This document shows, one piece after another, positions 8,888 to 14,989 of a stretch of DNA of 17,554 nucleotides. The position numbers were made by a program, and so were the translations under genes. The notes below the pieces were generated by a model, which searched no databases, was not told the origin of the DNA, and worked only from the letters and a program-made list of their open reading frames with translations. This DNA is from Synergistota bacterium (lineage in GTDB: Bacteria; Synergistota; Synergistia; Synergistales; Synergistaceae). The DNA lies in assembly GCA_023450745.1 (NCBI GenBank), contig JAEXGR010000024.1, positions 1 through 17,554 of the forward strand, read 5' to 3'. Numbering within the stretch: position 1 is the stretch's first letter; every line of letters begins with the position of its first letter.

Positions 8888-8916
8888 GACGCACCTCATA
8901 CGAGGTGCGTCTTTTT
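8888..8916 (+). terminator. rplJL terminator
   Basis: A perfect ten-pair stem GACGCACCTC (8888-8897) / GAGGTGCGTC (8902-8911) with an ATAC loop and five T. It shows that transcription of the operon ends right after rplL. Confidence 0.93.
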
Positions 8917-8942
8917 GTTATACCGCGCGGAGCGCTCGTGCC

Positions 8943-9617
8943 CTAGGTTTCGGTCGGGGCCGGATTTTTGCCCATCAGGATCGCCGCGGTGAGCAGCAGT
9001 GCCGCGGCAAAGAGGACCGCCTGAAAGTGGAATACCTTGGAGGCCGCGGCGCCGAGCCCCGCGCCGATTGTGAAGAGGGCGATCACCAGAAAGTAGCGGC
9101 CGCTGTTTTTCAGCGCCGCCCGGTCGCGGCTCTTGTGATAGTTATAGAGATGTTCGGTGGCGCTGCGCAGGTTTCCCGTGCACATCGTCGTGGCGAAGGG
9201 ATTACCCTCGACCTTCCTGAAGCTCTCGACCTGTAGCGAGCAAACGAAAGAGATCAGCGCGTTCACGGCGGTATCGTAAGCCTGCGGCATGAAGGCCGCC
9301 GCGATGAGCGCCGCAAACTCGATCAGCACCACGATCTGCCGCCAGTGGATGGCGGTATTCCCGCGAAAGCGGCTCTTGATCATCTCGGCGGTGATGATCC
9401 CGGTGAAAAAGGCGAAGATCGGCACCAGATAATCCTTTGCCTCGACGAAATTTCCCTCGAAGAGGTTTATTCCGAAGAGAACGATGTTGCCCGTCTGCGC
9501 GTTGGCGAAAACGCCGCCGCGCGTCGCGTAGGTGTAGGCGTCAAGAAAGCCGCCCGCGAGCGCGAGCAGCAGCGCCACCCTCATCGAATCGGACGTCTGA
9601 ATCTTTTTTTCCATCAT
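8943..9617 (-). CDS. DUF1275 (YoaK-like) membrane protein
   Basis: A 224-residue integral membrane protein of the DUF1275/YoaK family, whose function is unknown. Family motifs are clear: AGGFLDAYTY (21-30), GGVFANAQTGNIVLFG (34-49) and MCTGNLRSATEHL (145-157). Hydrophobic segments lie at about 14-30, 36-52, 64-80, 94-112, 115-130, 175-192 and 198-215. The ATG at 9617 is chosen because GGGGAG lies 9 bases upstream; a second ATG follows at once, and the longer in-frame start at 9665 adds a stretch with no ribosome binding site. The gene is convergent with rplJL and stands alone. Some family members lie near transport or stress genes, but nothing nearby suggests a role here. Confidence 0.9.
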   Translation of the reverse strand: MMEKKIQTSDSMRVALLLALAGGFLDAYTYATRGGVFANAQTGNIVLFGINLFEGNFVEAKDYLVPIFAFFTGIITAEMIKSRFRGNTAIHWRQIVVLIEFAALIAAAFMPQAYDTAVNALISFVCSLQVESFRKVEGNPFATTMCTGNLRSATEHLYNYHKSRDRAALKNSGRYFLVIALFTIGAGLGAAASKVFHFQAVLFAAALLLTAAILMGKNPAPTET

Positions 9618-9657
9618 CGCGGCAGGCTCCCCTTTCAAAATAACGCTTTTCCATAAG

Positions 9658-9676
9658 GATATCATATCGATATCAT
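9658..9676. repeat. GATATCAT direct repeat upstream of the DUF1275 gene
   Basis: GATATCAT at 9658-9665 and 9669-9676, an 11-bp period (one helical turn), about 40 bp before the DUF1275 start codon. Each copy contains the palindrome GATATC. It may be an operator, or a chance AT-rich repeat. In the rest of 9677-9826 I see only a possible -10 (TAGAAT, 9789-9794) for the amidohydrolase, without a convincing -35. Confidence 0.3.
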
Positions 9677-9826
9677 CTCTGAATACGTGCCGGCCGCGCC
9701 GTCTGGGGCAATCTTTCTCGCGTTTGCCCTGCCGTGTCCCCGTGCGGGGGTATGACCGCCGCCCCGGTTTGTTTGTAGGCGGATGTGCTAGAATAAAAAA
9801 AGACTGAGAAAAAGGGGTGTTTTTCG

Positions 9827-10666
9827 GTGACGATCATCGATTCTCACGTACACATATATCCGGAATTTCTTAAAAAAGAGCGTGACCGAATCGCCGCGCG
9901 CGAGCCCTGGTTTGCGCTGCTCACCGCCTCGAAGGTGCAGAAGTGGGGTACGGCGGAGGAGCTGGTGGCGGCGATGGACGAGGCGGGCGTCGAACGCTCC
10001 CTCGCCACGACCTTTGCCTTTCACGACCAGGGGCTCTGCCGCGAGATGAACGACTATGTGCTGGAGGCGGCGCGCCGTTTTCCCGGGCGCATCGTGCCGC
10101 TGGCCGTCGTCTCGCCGGCGCGCGCCGGCGCGGCGGCAGAGGCGGCGCGCGCCTTTGATTTGGGGGCCGCCGGCGTGGGCGAGCTCTTTCCCGACGGGCA
10201 GGCCTTCGACCTCGCGGAGGCGGCGCCGCTGCGGGAGATATGCGGCCTCTGCGGCGAGCGTGACAAATTCGTCCTCTTTCATACCGCCGAACAGGCGGGA
10301 CACCAGTACGCCGGCAAGGGGGCCTACGGCGCGCGCGAGGCGGCGGCCTTCTGCCGCAACTTTCCGCTGACGCGCGTCGTCTTCGCGCACTTCGGCGGCG
10401 GTCTCTGGGCCTTCGAGGCGATGCCGGAGATGCGCCTGCTGATGGCCAACGCGCGTTATGACACCGCCGCCTGGCCGTGGCTCTACGAGCCGCGGGTGCT
10501 TGAGGCGATCTTTGCGATCGGCGCGGGCGATAAGATTTTCTTCGGCTCGGACTGGCCGATCCTTGATTTTGCAAGATATGAGAAGCTCGTCTCGCAGACG
10601 AACCTCACCCAGAAACAAAAAGAGGCGCTGCTTGGCGGCAGCGCGCGCTGTTTTTTAGGCCTCTGA
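9827..10666 (+). CDS. Amidohydrolase-family metal-dependent hydrolase (TIM barrel)
   Basis: A 279-residue cytosolic protein of the Amidohydro_2 type. The fold's metal and catalytic residues are present: DSHVHIYP (His7, His9), His152 in VLFHTAEQ, His188 in VVFAHFGGG and Asp242 in FFGSDWPIL. The family includes decarboxylases and lactone or amide hydrolases; the substrate cannot be told from sequence. The extra glycine-rich stretch after His188 and GSDWP near the end are typical of this branch. The GTG start at 9827 is preceded by AAAGGGG with a 9-base spacing and gives the DSHVHI motif at the expected position. No operon partner is adjacent. It ends at a shared terminator with the convergent aldehyde dehydrogenase gene. 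Confidence 0.87.
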   Translation: MTIIDSHVHIYPEFLKKERDRIAAREPWFALLTASKVQKWGTAEELVAAMDEAGVERSLATTFAFHDQGLCREMNDYVLEAARRFPGRIVPLAVVSPARAGAAAEAARAFDLGAAGVGELFPDGQAFDLAEAAPLREICGLCGERDKFVLFHTAEQAGHQYAGKGAYGAREAAAFCRNFPLTRVVFAHFGGGLWAFEAMPEMRLLMANARYDTAAWPWLYEPRVLEAIFAIGAGDKIFFGSDWPILDFARYEKLVSQTNLTQKQKEALLGGSARCFLGL

Positions 10667-10733
10667 GGCGGGGGCCTTCCCAAACCAGGTCTGATGACCG
10701 CCTTTTTCTTTCTGATGAAGAGCGCAAGACAAT

Positions 10734-10760
10734 AAAAAACCCCGCAAGAGCGGGGTTTTT
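10734..10760. terminator. Bidirectional terminator between amidohydrolase and aldehyde dehydrogenase genes
   Basis: The stem CCCCGC (10740-10745) / GCGGGG (10750-10755) with an AAGA loop is flanked by six A on the left and five T on the right. It should stop transcription from both sides. Confidence 0.9.
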
Positions 10761-10769
10761 CGTCTTCAA

Positions 10770-12263
10770 TTATTTCTGCGGATAGAAGCCGCTGGGGGCT
10801 TCGCTGAGGTTGATCATGATGTTTTTCATCTGCGTGTAGTGCTCGAGAATCACTTTATGTGTCTCGCGTCCGATACCGCTGGCCTTGTAGCCGCCGAAAG
10901 GGGCGCCGGCGGGAATCGCGTTGTAGGTGTTGACCCACATGCGCCCCGTCTCGATGCCGCGGCAGACTCTGATCGCGCGGTTGATGTCGCGCGTCCAGAC
11001 GGCGCCGCCGAGGCCGTAGTCGTTATCGTTGGCCATCGCGACGACCTCCTCTTCGGAGCTGAACTTGATGACGCAGGCGACGGGGCCGAAGATCTCCTCC
11101 TGAGCCACCTTCATGTCGTTCGTCACGTTGACGAGCAGTGTTGGCGCGTAGAAGCAGCCCTTCGCCAGCTCGCCTTCCGTGACGGGATGGCCGCCGCAGG
11201 CGACCTGCGCCCCCTCTGAGACGCCCATATCGACGGCGGCCTGTATCTTTTTGATCTGATTCTTGTCGATTTGGCTGCCCATCTGGGTATCAGGCTCCCA
11301 CGGCAGGCCGACTTTGATTTTGTTGAAGGCCTTCACCGCGTCGTGAATGAACCGTTCGTAGATGTCCTCATGGACGAAGACGCGCGAACCGGCGCAGCAG
11401 ACCTGTCCCTGGTTGAAGAGGATGCCGAGCTGTAAACCGTCCATCGCCATATCCCACTGGCAATCGGCAAAGTAGATGTTCGCGGACTTGCCGCCGAGCT
11501 CGAGCGTCGAGGGTATCAGCCGGTCCGCCGCCGCCTTCGCGACATTCCCGCCGATGTCGGTTGAGCCGGTGAAGGCGAGTTTGCGGAAGCCCTCGTGCTC
11601 AAGCATGTACTGTCCCGCCCGCGAGCCCTTGCCGGTGACGACGTTGAAGACGCCCGGCGGCAGAATGTCGCCGATGAGGCGCGCAAACTCAAGCACCGAG
11701 AGCGGCGTGAGGCTTGACGGCTTGAATACGGTGCAGCAGCCGGCGGCGAGCACCGGCGCGAGCTTCCAGGCCGCCATGAGGAAGGGGAAGTTCCAGGGGA
11801 CGATTTGCCCGACGACGCCGATCGGTTCACGAAGAATCAGCGACAGCGTGTTGGCGTCGAGCATCGCCGCGCTGCCCTCCTCGGTGCGCACGGCGGCGGC
11901 GAAGTAGCGGAAGTGGTCCGCCGCGAAGGGAATGTCAATCGCCATTGTCTCGCGGATCGGCTTGCCGTTGTTGAGCGACTCCGTCATCGCGAGGTGTTCC
12001 CGGTTTTCGTCGATCACGTCGGCGATTTTAAGCAGGATTTCCGCGCGTTTTATCGGGTCGACGTCCTTCCAGCTCTTCCAGGCCTCCCATGCCGCCGAGA
12101 CCGCGAGGTCAACGTCTTCGCGCGTCGCCTCGGCGCATTCGGCTAATATCGTTCCGTCGGCCGGGCAGTGTATCTTAAAAAATTTACCGTCGTTTGAAGC
12201 GCGCCACTCCCCGTTGACGAAAAGCCCGTACTGTGGCTTTAGTTCAGCTCTTGTATTCAGCAT
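10770..12263 (-). CDS. NAD(P)-dependent aldehyde dehydrogenase
   Basis: A 497-residue soluble enzyme of the aldehyde dehydrogenase superfamily, oxidising an aldehyde to the acid with NAD(P)+. Visible motifs: PWNFP (157-161, oxyanion Asn), cofactor loop FTGSTDIGG (231-239), general base Glu255 in LELGGKS, nucleophile Cys289 in FNQGQVCCAGSR, and EEIFGPV (389-395). The C-terminal oligomerisation segment FGGYKASGIGRE follows (456-467). Length and motifs are complete and closest in style to the classical ALDH1/ALDH2 and betaine-aldehyde group; the substrate is not certain. The ATG at 12263 has AAAGGGGG 8 bases upstream. It is monocistronic and convergent with the amidohydrolase gene. I see no clear promoter. 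A Fur-like sequence lies 87 bp upstream. Confidence 0.93.
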   Translation of the reverse strand: MLNTRAELKPQYGLFVNGEWRASNDGKFFKIHCPADGTILAECAEATREDVDLAVSAAWEAWKSWKDVDPIKRAEILLKIADVIDENREHLAMTESLNNGKPIRETMAIDIPFAADHFRYFAAAVRTEEGSAAMLDANTLSLILREPIGVVGQIVPWNFPFLMAAWKLAPVLAAGCCTVFKPSSLTPLSVLEFARLIGDILPPGVFNVVTGKGSRAGQYMLEHEGFRKLAFTGSTDIGGNVAKAAADRLIPSTLELGGKSANIYFADCQWDMAMDGLQLGILFNQGQVCCAGSRVFVHEDIYERFIHDAVKAFNKIKVGLPWEPDTQMGSQIDKNQIKKIQAAVDMGVSEGAQVACGGHPVTEGELAKGCFYAPTLLVNVTNDMKVAQEEIFGPVACVIKFSSEEEVVAMANDNDYGLGGAVWTRDINRAIRVCRGIETGRMWVNTYNAIPAGAPFGGYKASGIGRETHKVILEHYTQMKNIMINLSEAPSGFYPQK

Positions 12264-12571
12264 TGAAATGCCCCCTTTTTAGTCTTGGTCCTCCTATTAA
12301 AGGGCGAAGGAAATCTCTCCGCCAGAGTATTTTGGAATAGGCATACCGGTGAGAATCATTATTTTTGGTTAGGCGATATTGCCGGGAGGACGAGGAAAAG
12401 CGGCGGGGCGCTGATCTTTTTTAGAGGCGCTTTCGCATCAGCCCCACGGATGGCAGCCGGCCTGCGTGCAGCGCTCAAGAATCGCCTTGCGCGTCTTGAG
12501 TCCGATGCCGCGGCCTTCTCTTCGGCGCTGGGCTTGATGACGCTTTCGGTCTGTTGATTAAAAGAGCCAAT
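12264..12571. other. Intergenic region upstream of the aldehyde dehydrogenase gene
   Basis: About 310 bp without a convincing complete gene. It holds a Fur-box-like TGAGAATCATTATTT at 12350-12364, a 7-bp inverted repeat CTCAAGA/TCTTGAG (12474-12480, 12494-12500), and a coding-like stretch on the minus strand (12438-12560) described separately. Reading frames of 78-90 codons cross it on both strands, but they start in the glnN terminator or have no ribosome binding site. Confidence 0.5.
12438..12560 (-). pseudogene. Possible frameshifted gene remnant
   Basis: On the minus strand one frame reads NQQTESVIKPSAEE and the neighbouring frame continues GIGLKTRKAILERCTQAG and then CHPWG and a stop (TGA at 12440-12438). 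The second part has strongly GC-ending codons like the real genes nearby and protein-like composition. It may be the tail of a decayed gene with one frameshift. I do not recognise the family, and no 5' part is present because the glnN terminator lies directly upstream. Confidence 0.25.
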
Positions 12572-12607
12572 AAAAAAACGGCTCCCCGGCATCATTGGGC
12601 CGGGGAG
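12572..12607 (-). terminator. glnN terminator
   Basis: On the minus strand the perfect nine-pair stem CTCCCCGGC/GCCGGGGAG (12607-12599 and 12590-12582) is followed by CCG and seven T (12578-12572). It lies about 20 bp past the glnN stop. Confidence 0.92.
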
Positions 12608-12626
12608 TTCGTTGGGAGGGGCGGCA

Positions 12627-14762
12627 CTAGGCCGAAAGTGAAAGGAGGTTCCTGTAATTGGGGTAAGGCATGTTTTCGCCTGAAAGGAAGATCTCTATAG
12701 AATCTGCCGTCTTCCTGATCTCTTTCATCAGAGGGACGGCTGACTTCACAATTTCGTCGGCATGTTCGCGCGGCGTCATCGCCGCCATCTTCTCGCGCAG
12801 CGCCGTAAGCTCGCGCGTCTTTTCGATGAGCGATATTTTGGCCTCGGCGAGTCTGACGATGACCCGCTTCCAGCTCTGGGCGCCGGGGAGCGCCAGACCC
12901 TCCGCGACGGCGAAGGAATCGCGCTCCAGCAGGAGCTGTTTTGAAATGGCGGGAAGTATTCCCTCCCAGACCATGTCGCGCAGCACGGACATCTCTATTT
13001 CGATATTTTTTACGAAGCTCTCCAGCTTGATCGTGTGGAAGGCCTCCATCTCCTTTTTCGAGAAGACGCCCAGCTCTTCCAGCATCCGAAGCGTCGAAGG
13101 CTCCATAAAGAGGTCGATGCCCTCGGGGATGGTGTGGGCCTTGACGAGCCCGCGGCGCTCCGCCTCCGCGTGCCAGCCGCCGGTATAGGCGTCGCCCTCG
13201 AAGCGGATGTCTTTGTTCATCTCGGAGACCTTGCGGATCGTCTTGATCGCCGCCTCGACGGGGTCCTCGCCGCCGTTGATGCGCTCCTCGAAGAGGGAAA
13301 GGAACTCCTCCAGCCCCGCGGCCCAGACGGAGAGCAGCGCCATCACCGGCACCGCCATCGCCTGCGAGGCTCCGGGGGCGCGGAACTCGAACTTGTTGCC
13401 CGTAAAGGCCAGCGGGCTCGTGCGGTTGCGGTCGCTGTCGAAGGCTACGATGTCGGGCAGCTTCGGCAGTCCGAGGTCGAGCGTGCCCTTTATCGGCCTC
13501 ACGCTCTCGTCGTCGCCGCCCTCTTCGATCGCGCGCAGCATCCCCGCGACGGCGTCGCCAAGATAGACGCTGACGATGTAGGGCGGCGCTTCGTGTCCCC
13601 CGAGGCGGTACATGTTGCCGGGGGTCGAGATCGAGGCCTGGAGCAGCCCGAAATGTTTCGCCGCGCCAAGGATGAAGGCCGAAAGGAACGAGAGGAAGAT
13701 GACGTTCTTCCGGTGATTGGTCGAGGGCTTCAGCAGGTTGCGCCCCTCGCTGTCCTCCAGTGAGAAATTGATATGTTTGCCGCTGCCGTTCATTTCATGG
13801 AAGGGCTTCTCGTGGAAGAGGAGGCGCAGCTCATGCTGGCGCGCCATCTTGCGCATCGTCTCCATGATCAGCTGGTTCTGGTCGCAGGCAAGGTTCGCCT
13901 CGGTAAACTGCGGCGCGAATTCAAACTGGCAGCGCGCGTTTTCATTATGGCGCGTCGCAAGATCGACGCCGAGACGCGCGAGGTCGCGCTGGACGTCCTC
14001 CATATACGAGAGGACGCGCGTTGGGATCGCGCCGAAATAGTGGTCCTCCATCTTTTGGTCGCGCGGCGGCGGCGAGCCGACGAGCGTGCGGCCGCAGAAG
14101 CGGATGTCGGGGCGCTGCTGCGCGCGCGGGCGGTCGAGAAGGAAGAACTCCTGTTCGCCGCCGACCGTCGCGCGCACGTAACGCACGCCGCGGTTGCCGA
14201 AGAGCTTCAGCATCTTCATCGCACGGCCCTCGACGGCCTGCATCGAACGCAGCAGGAACGTCTTGAGGTCGAGCGGCGAACCGTCGTAGGCGATGAATAT
14301 CGAGGGGATGCAGAGCGTGCCGCCTTTCTTGGATTTGATGATAAAAGCGGGGCTCGTCGGGTCCCAGGCGGAATAGCCGCGCGCCTCGAAGGTGCTGCGC
14401 GTGCCGCCGGAGGGGAACGAGGAGGCGTCGGGTTCGCTCTGCATAAGGTCCTTGCCGCGGAAAGAGTTCAGCGGATTGCCGTTCTCGTCGGCGGTGAGGA
14501 AGGCGGTGTGCTTCTCGGCGGTTATCTCCGAAAGCGGGTGAAACCAGTGCGCCCAGTGGTCGGCCCCCTTGGAGACCGCCCAGTCCTTCATCGCGAGCGC
14601 CACCGTGTCGGCGATTCCGGAGTCGAGCTTCTGCCGGCCCTCGATCGCCCCGACGAGGTTTTCAAAGACGTCCTGGGGGAGGCGCTGTTTCATCTCTTTC
14701 TGGTCAAAGACCAGCGAGCCATATATATCTTTCATTTTCGGATATTCTTTTGCTTCCGGCAT
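12627..14762 (-). CDS. glnN: Type III glutamine synthetase
   Basis: A 711-residue cytosolic enzyme making glutamine from glutamate, ammonia and ATP. It is the large GSIII form, common in anaerobes and cyanobacteria and distinct from the roughly 450-residue GSI. Signatures: GGEQEFFLLD (201-210, metal Glu), RHNENARCQFEFAP (271-284), HEMNGSGKHINFSL (322-335) and NRTSPLAFTGNKFEFR (446-461), the last being characteristic of GSIII. A GSIII-specific N-terminal region precedes the core (about 1-150), and a helical C-terminal extension follows (about 560-700). The ATG at 14762 has GGAGAGGG 9 bases upstream; the longer in-frame start at 14834 lies in the promoter. It is transcribed alone between a good promoter and a strong terminator. 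A perfect inverted repeat over the -35 suggests regulation, possibly by nitrogen status. Confidence 0.95.
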   Translation of the reverse strand: MPEAKEYPKMKDIYGSLVFDQKEMKQRLPQDVFENLVGAIEGRQKLDSGIADTVALAMKDWAVSKGADHWAHWFHPLSEITAEKHTAFLTADENGNPLNSFRGKDLMQSEPDASSFPSGGTRSTFEARGYSAWDPTSPAFIIKSKKGGTLCIPSIFIAYDGSPLDLKTFLLRSMQAVEGRAMKMLKLFGNRGVRYVRATVGGEQEFFLLDRPRAQQRPDIRFCGRTLVGSPPPRDQKMEDHYFGAIPTRVLSYMEDVQRDLARLGVDLATRHNENARCQFEFAPQFTEANLACDQNQLIMETMRKMARQHELRLLFHEKPFHEMNGSGKHINFSLEDSEGRNLLKPSTNHRKNVIFLSFLSAFILGAAKHFGLLQASISTPGNMYRLGGHEAPPYIVSVYLGDAVAGMLRAIEEGGDDESVRPIKGTLDLGLPKLPDIVAFDSDRNRTSPLAFTGNKFEFRAPGASQAMAVPVMALLSVWAAGLEEFLSLFEERINGGEDPVEAAIKTIRKVSEMNKDIRFEGDAYTGGWHAEAERRGLVKAHTIPEGIDLFMEPSTLRMLEELGVFSKKEMEAFHTIKLESFVKNIEIEMSVLRDMVWEGILPAISKQLLLERDSFAVAEGLALPGAQSWKRVIVRLAEAKISLIEKTRELTALREKMAAMTPREHADEIVKSAVPLMKEIRKTADSIEIFLSGENMPYPNYRNLLSLSA

Positions 14763-14805
14763 TATATAAAACCCTCTCCGATCGGGAATAAAACGTATTA
14801 ACATC

Positions 14806-14834
14806 TTTATACAACTACTTAAGCATAAAATCAA
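14806..14834 (-). promoter_or_regulatory. glnN promoter
   Basis: On the minus strand TTGATT (14834-14829), a 17-bp spacer and TATAAA (14811-14806). The -35 box overlaps the left arm of the inverted repeat 14821-14850. Confidence 0.7.
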
Positions 14835-14850
14835 GAGTGTTTTTATGCTT
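14821..14850. repeat. Perfect 10-bp inverted repeat over the glnN -35 box
   Basis: AAGCATAAAA (14821-14830) and TTTTATGCTT (14841-14850) are exact inverse complements with a 10-bp spacer. The arms are about two helical turns apart centre to centre, on one face of the DNA, as in an operator for a dimeric regulator. Its GC-poor arms make it a poor terminator. Confidence 0.6.
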
Positions 14851-14853
14851 AGT

Positions 14854-14887
14854 GCGGCTTTTCATGTGTAAAAGTCTCAAAAGCCGC
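14854..14887. repeat. Perfect 9-bp inverted repeat between glnN and ABC-F gene
   Basis: GCGGCTTTT (14854-14862) and AAAAGCCGC (14879-14887) with a 16-base loop. It begins only 3 bp after the previous repeat and lies upstream of both divergent promoters. It could form an RNA hairpin only if transcription starts further upstream than predicted; otherwise it is a DNA site. Confidence 0.5.
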
Positions 14888-14946
14888 CAATTTTGTATTC
14901 GGTGAAGAGTTCTTATTCGGATATTTTCTTTGCCGCCCGTTCCCAC

Positions 14947-14952
14947 TATAAT
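14947..14952 (+). promoter_or_regulatory. Putative -10 box of the ABC-F operon
   Basis: A perfect TATAAT at 14947-14952. The sequence 17 bp upstream (TTTTCT, 14924-14929) is a weak -35. Transcription from about 14959 would give a 30-base leader containing GGAGG. Confidence 0.45.
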
Positions 14953-14989
14953 ATACGAATTGCATTTAAGTGGAGGAATTCATCCCAAG

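Noticed and set aside
12264..12340. A sigma-54-like TGGCGG element before the aldehyde dehydrogenase gene
   Set aside because: The invariant GC of the -12 element is missing at the required spacing.
12285..12557. A 90-codon plus-strand frame in the aldehyde dehydrogenase-glnN gap
   Set aside because: No ribosome binding site, no recognisable motif, and its 5' part overlaps the aldehyde dehydrogenase upstream region. The minus-strand remnant is the better coding candidate here.
12359..12595. A 78-codon minus-strand frame in the same gap
   Set aside because: Its start codon is inside the glnN terminator hairpin, and its second half is Arg/Ala-rich shadow-like sequence. Only the part joined with the neighbouring frame looks coding.
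13773..14801. A 342-codon open frame on the plus strand, antisense to glnN, with others at 13035-13763 and 4546-5517
   Set aside because: Each lies opposite a strongly supported gene, has low-complexity Arg/Ala/Val/Glu-rich composition, and shows no family motif or ribosome binding site. Long antisense frames are expected in GC-rich genes.
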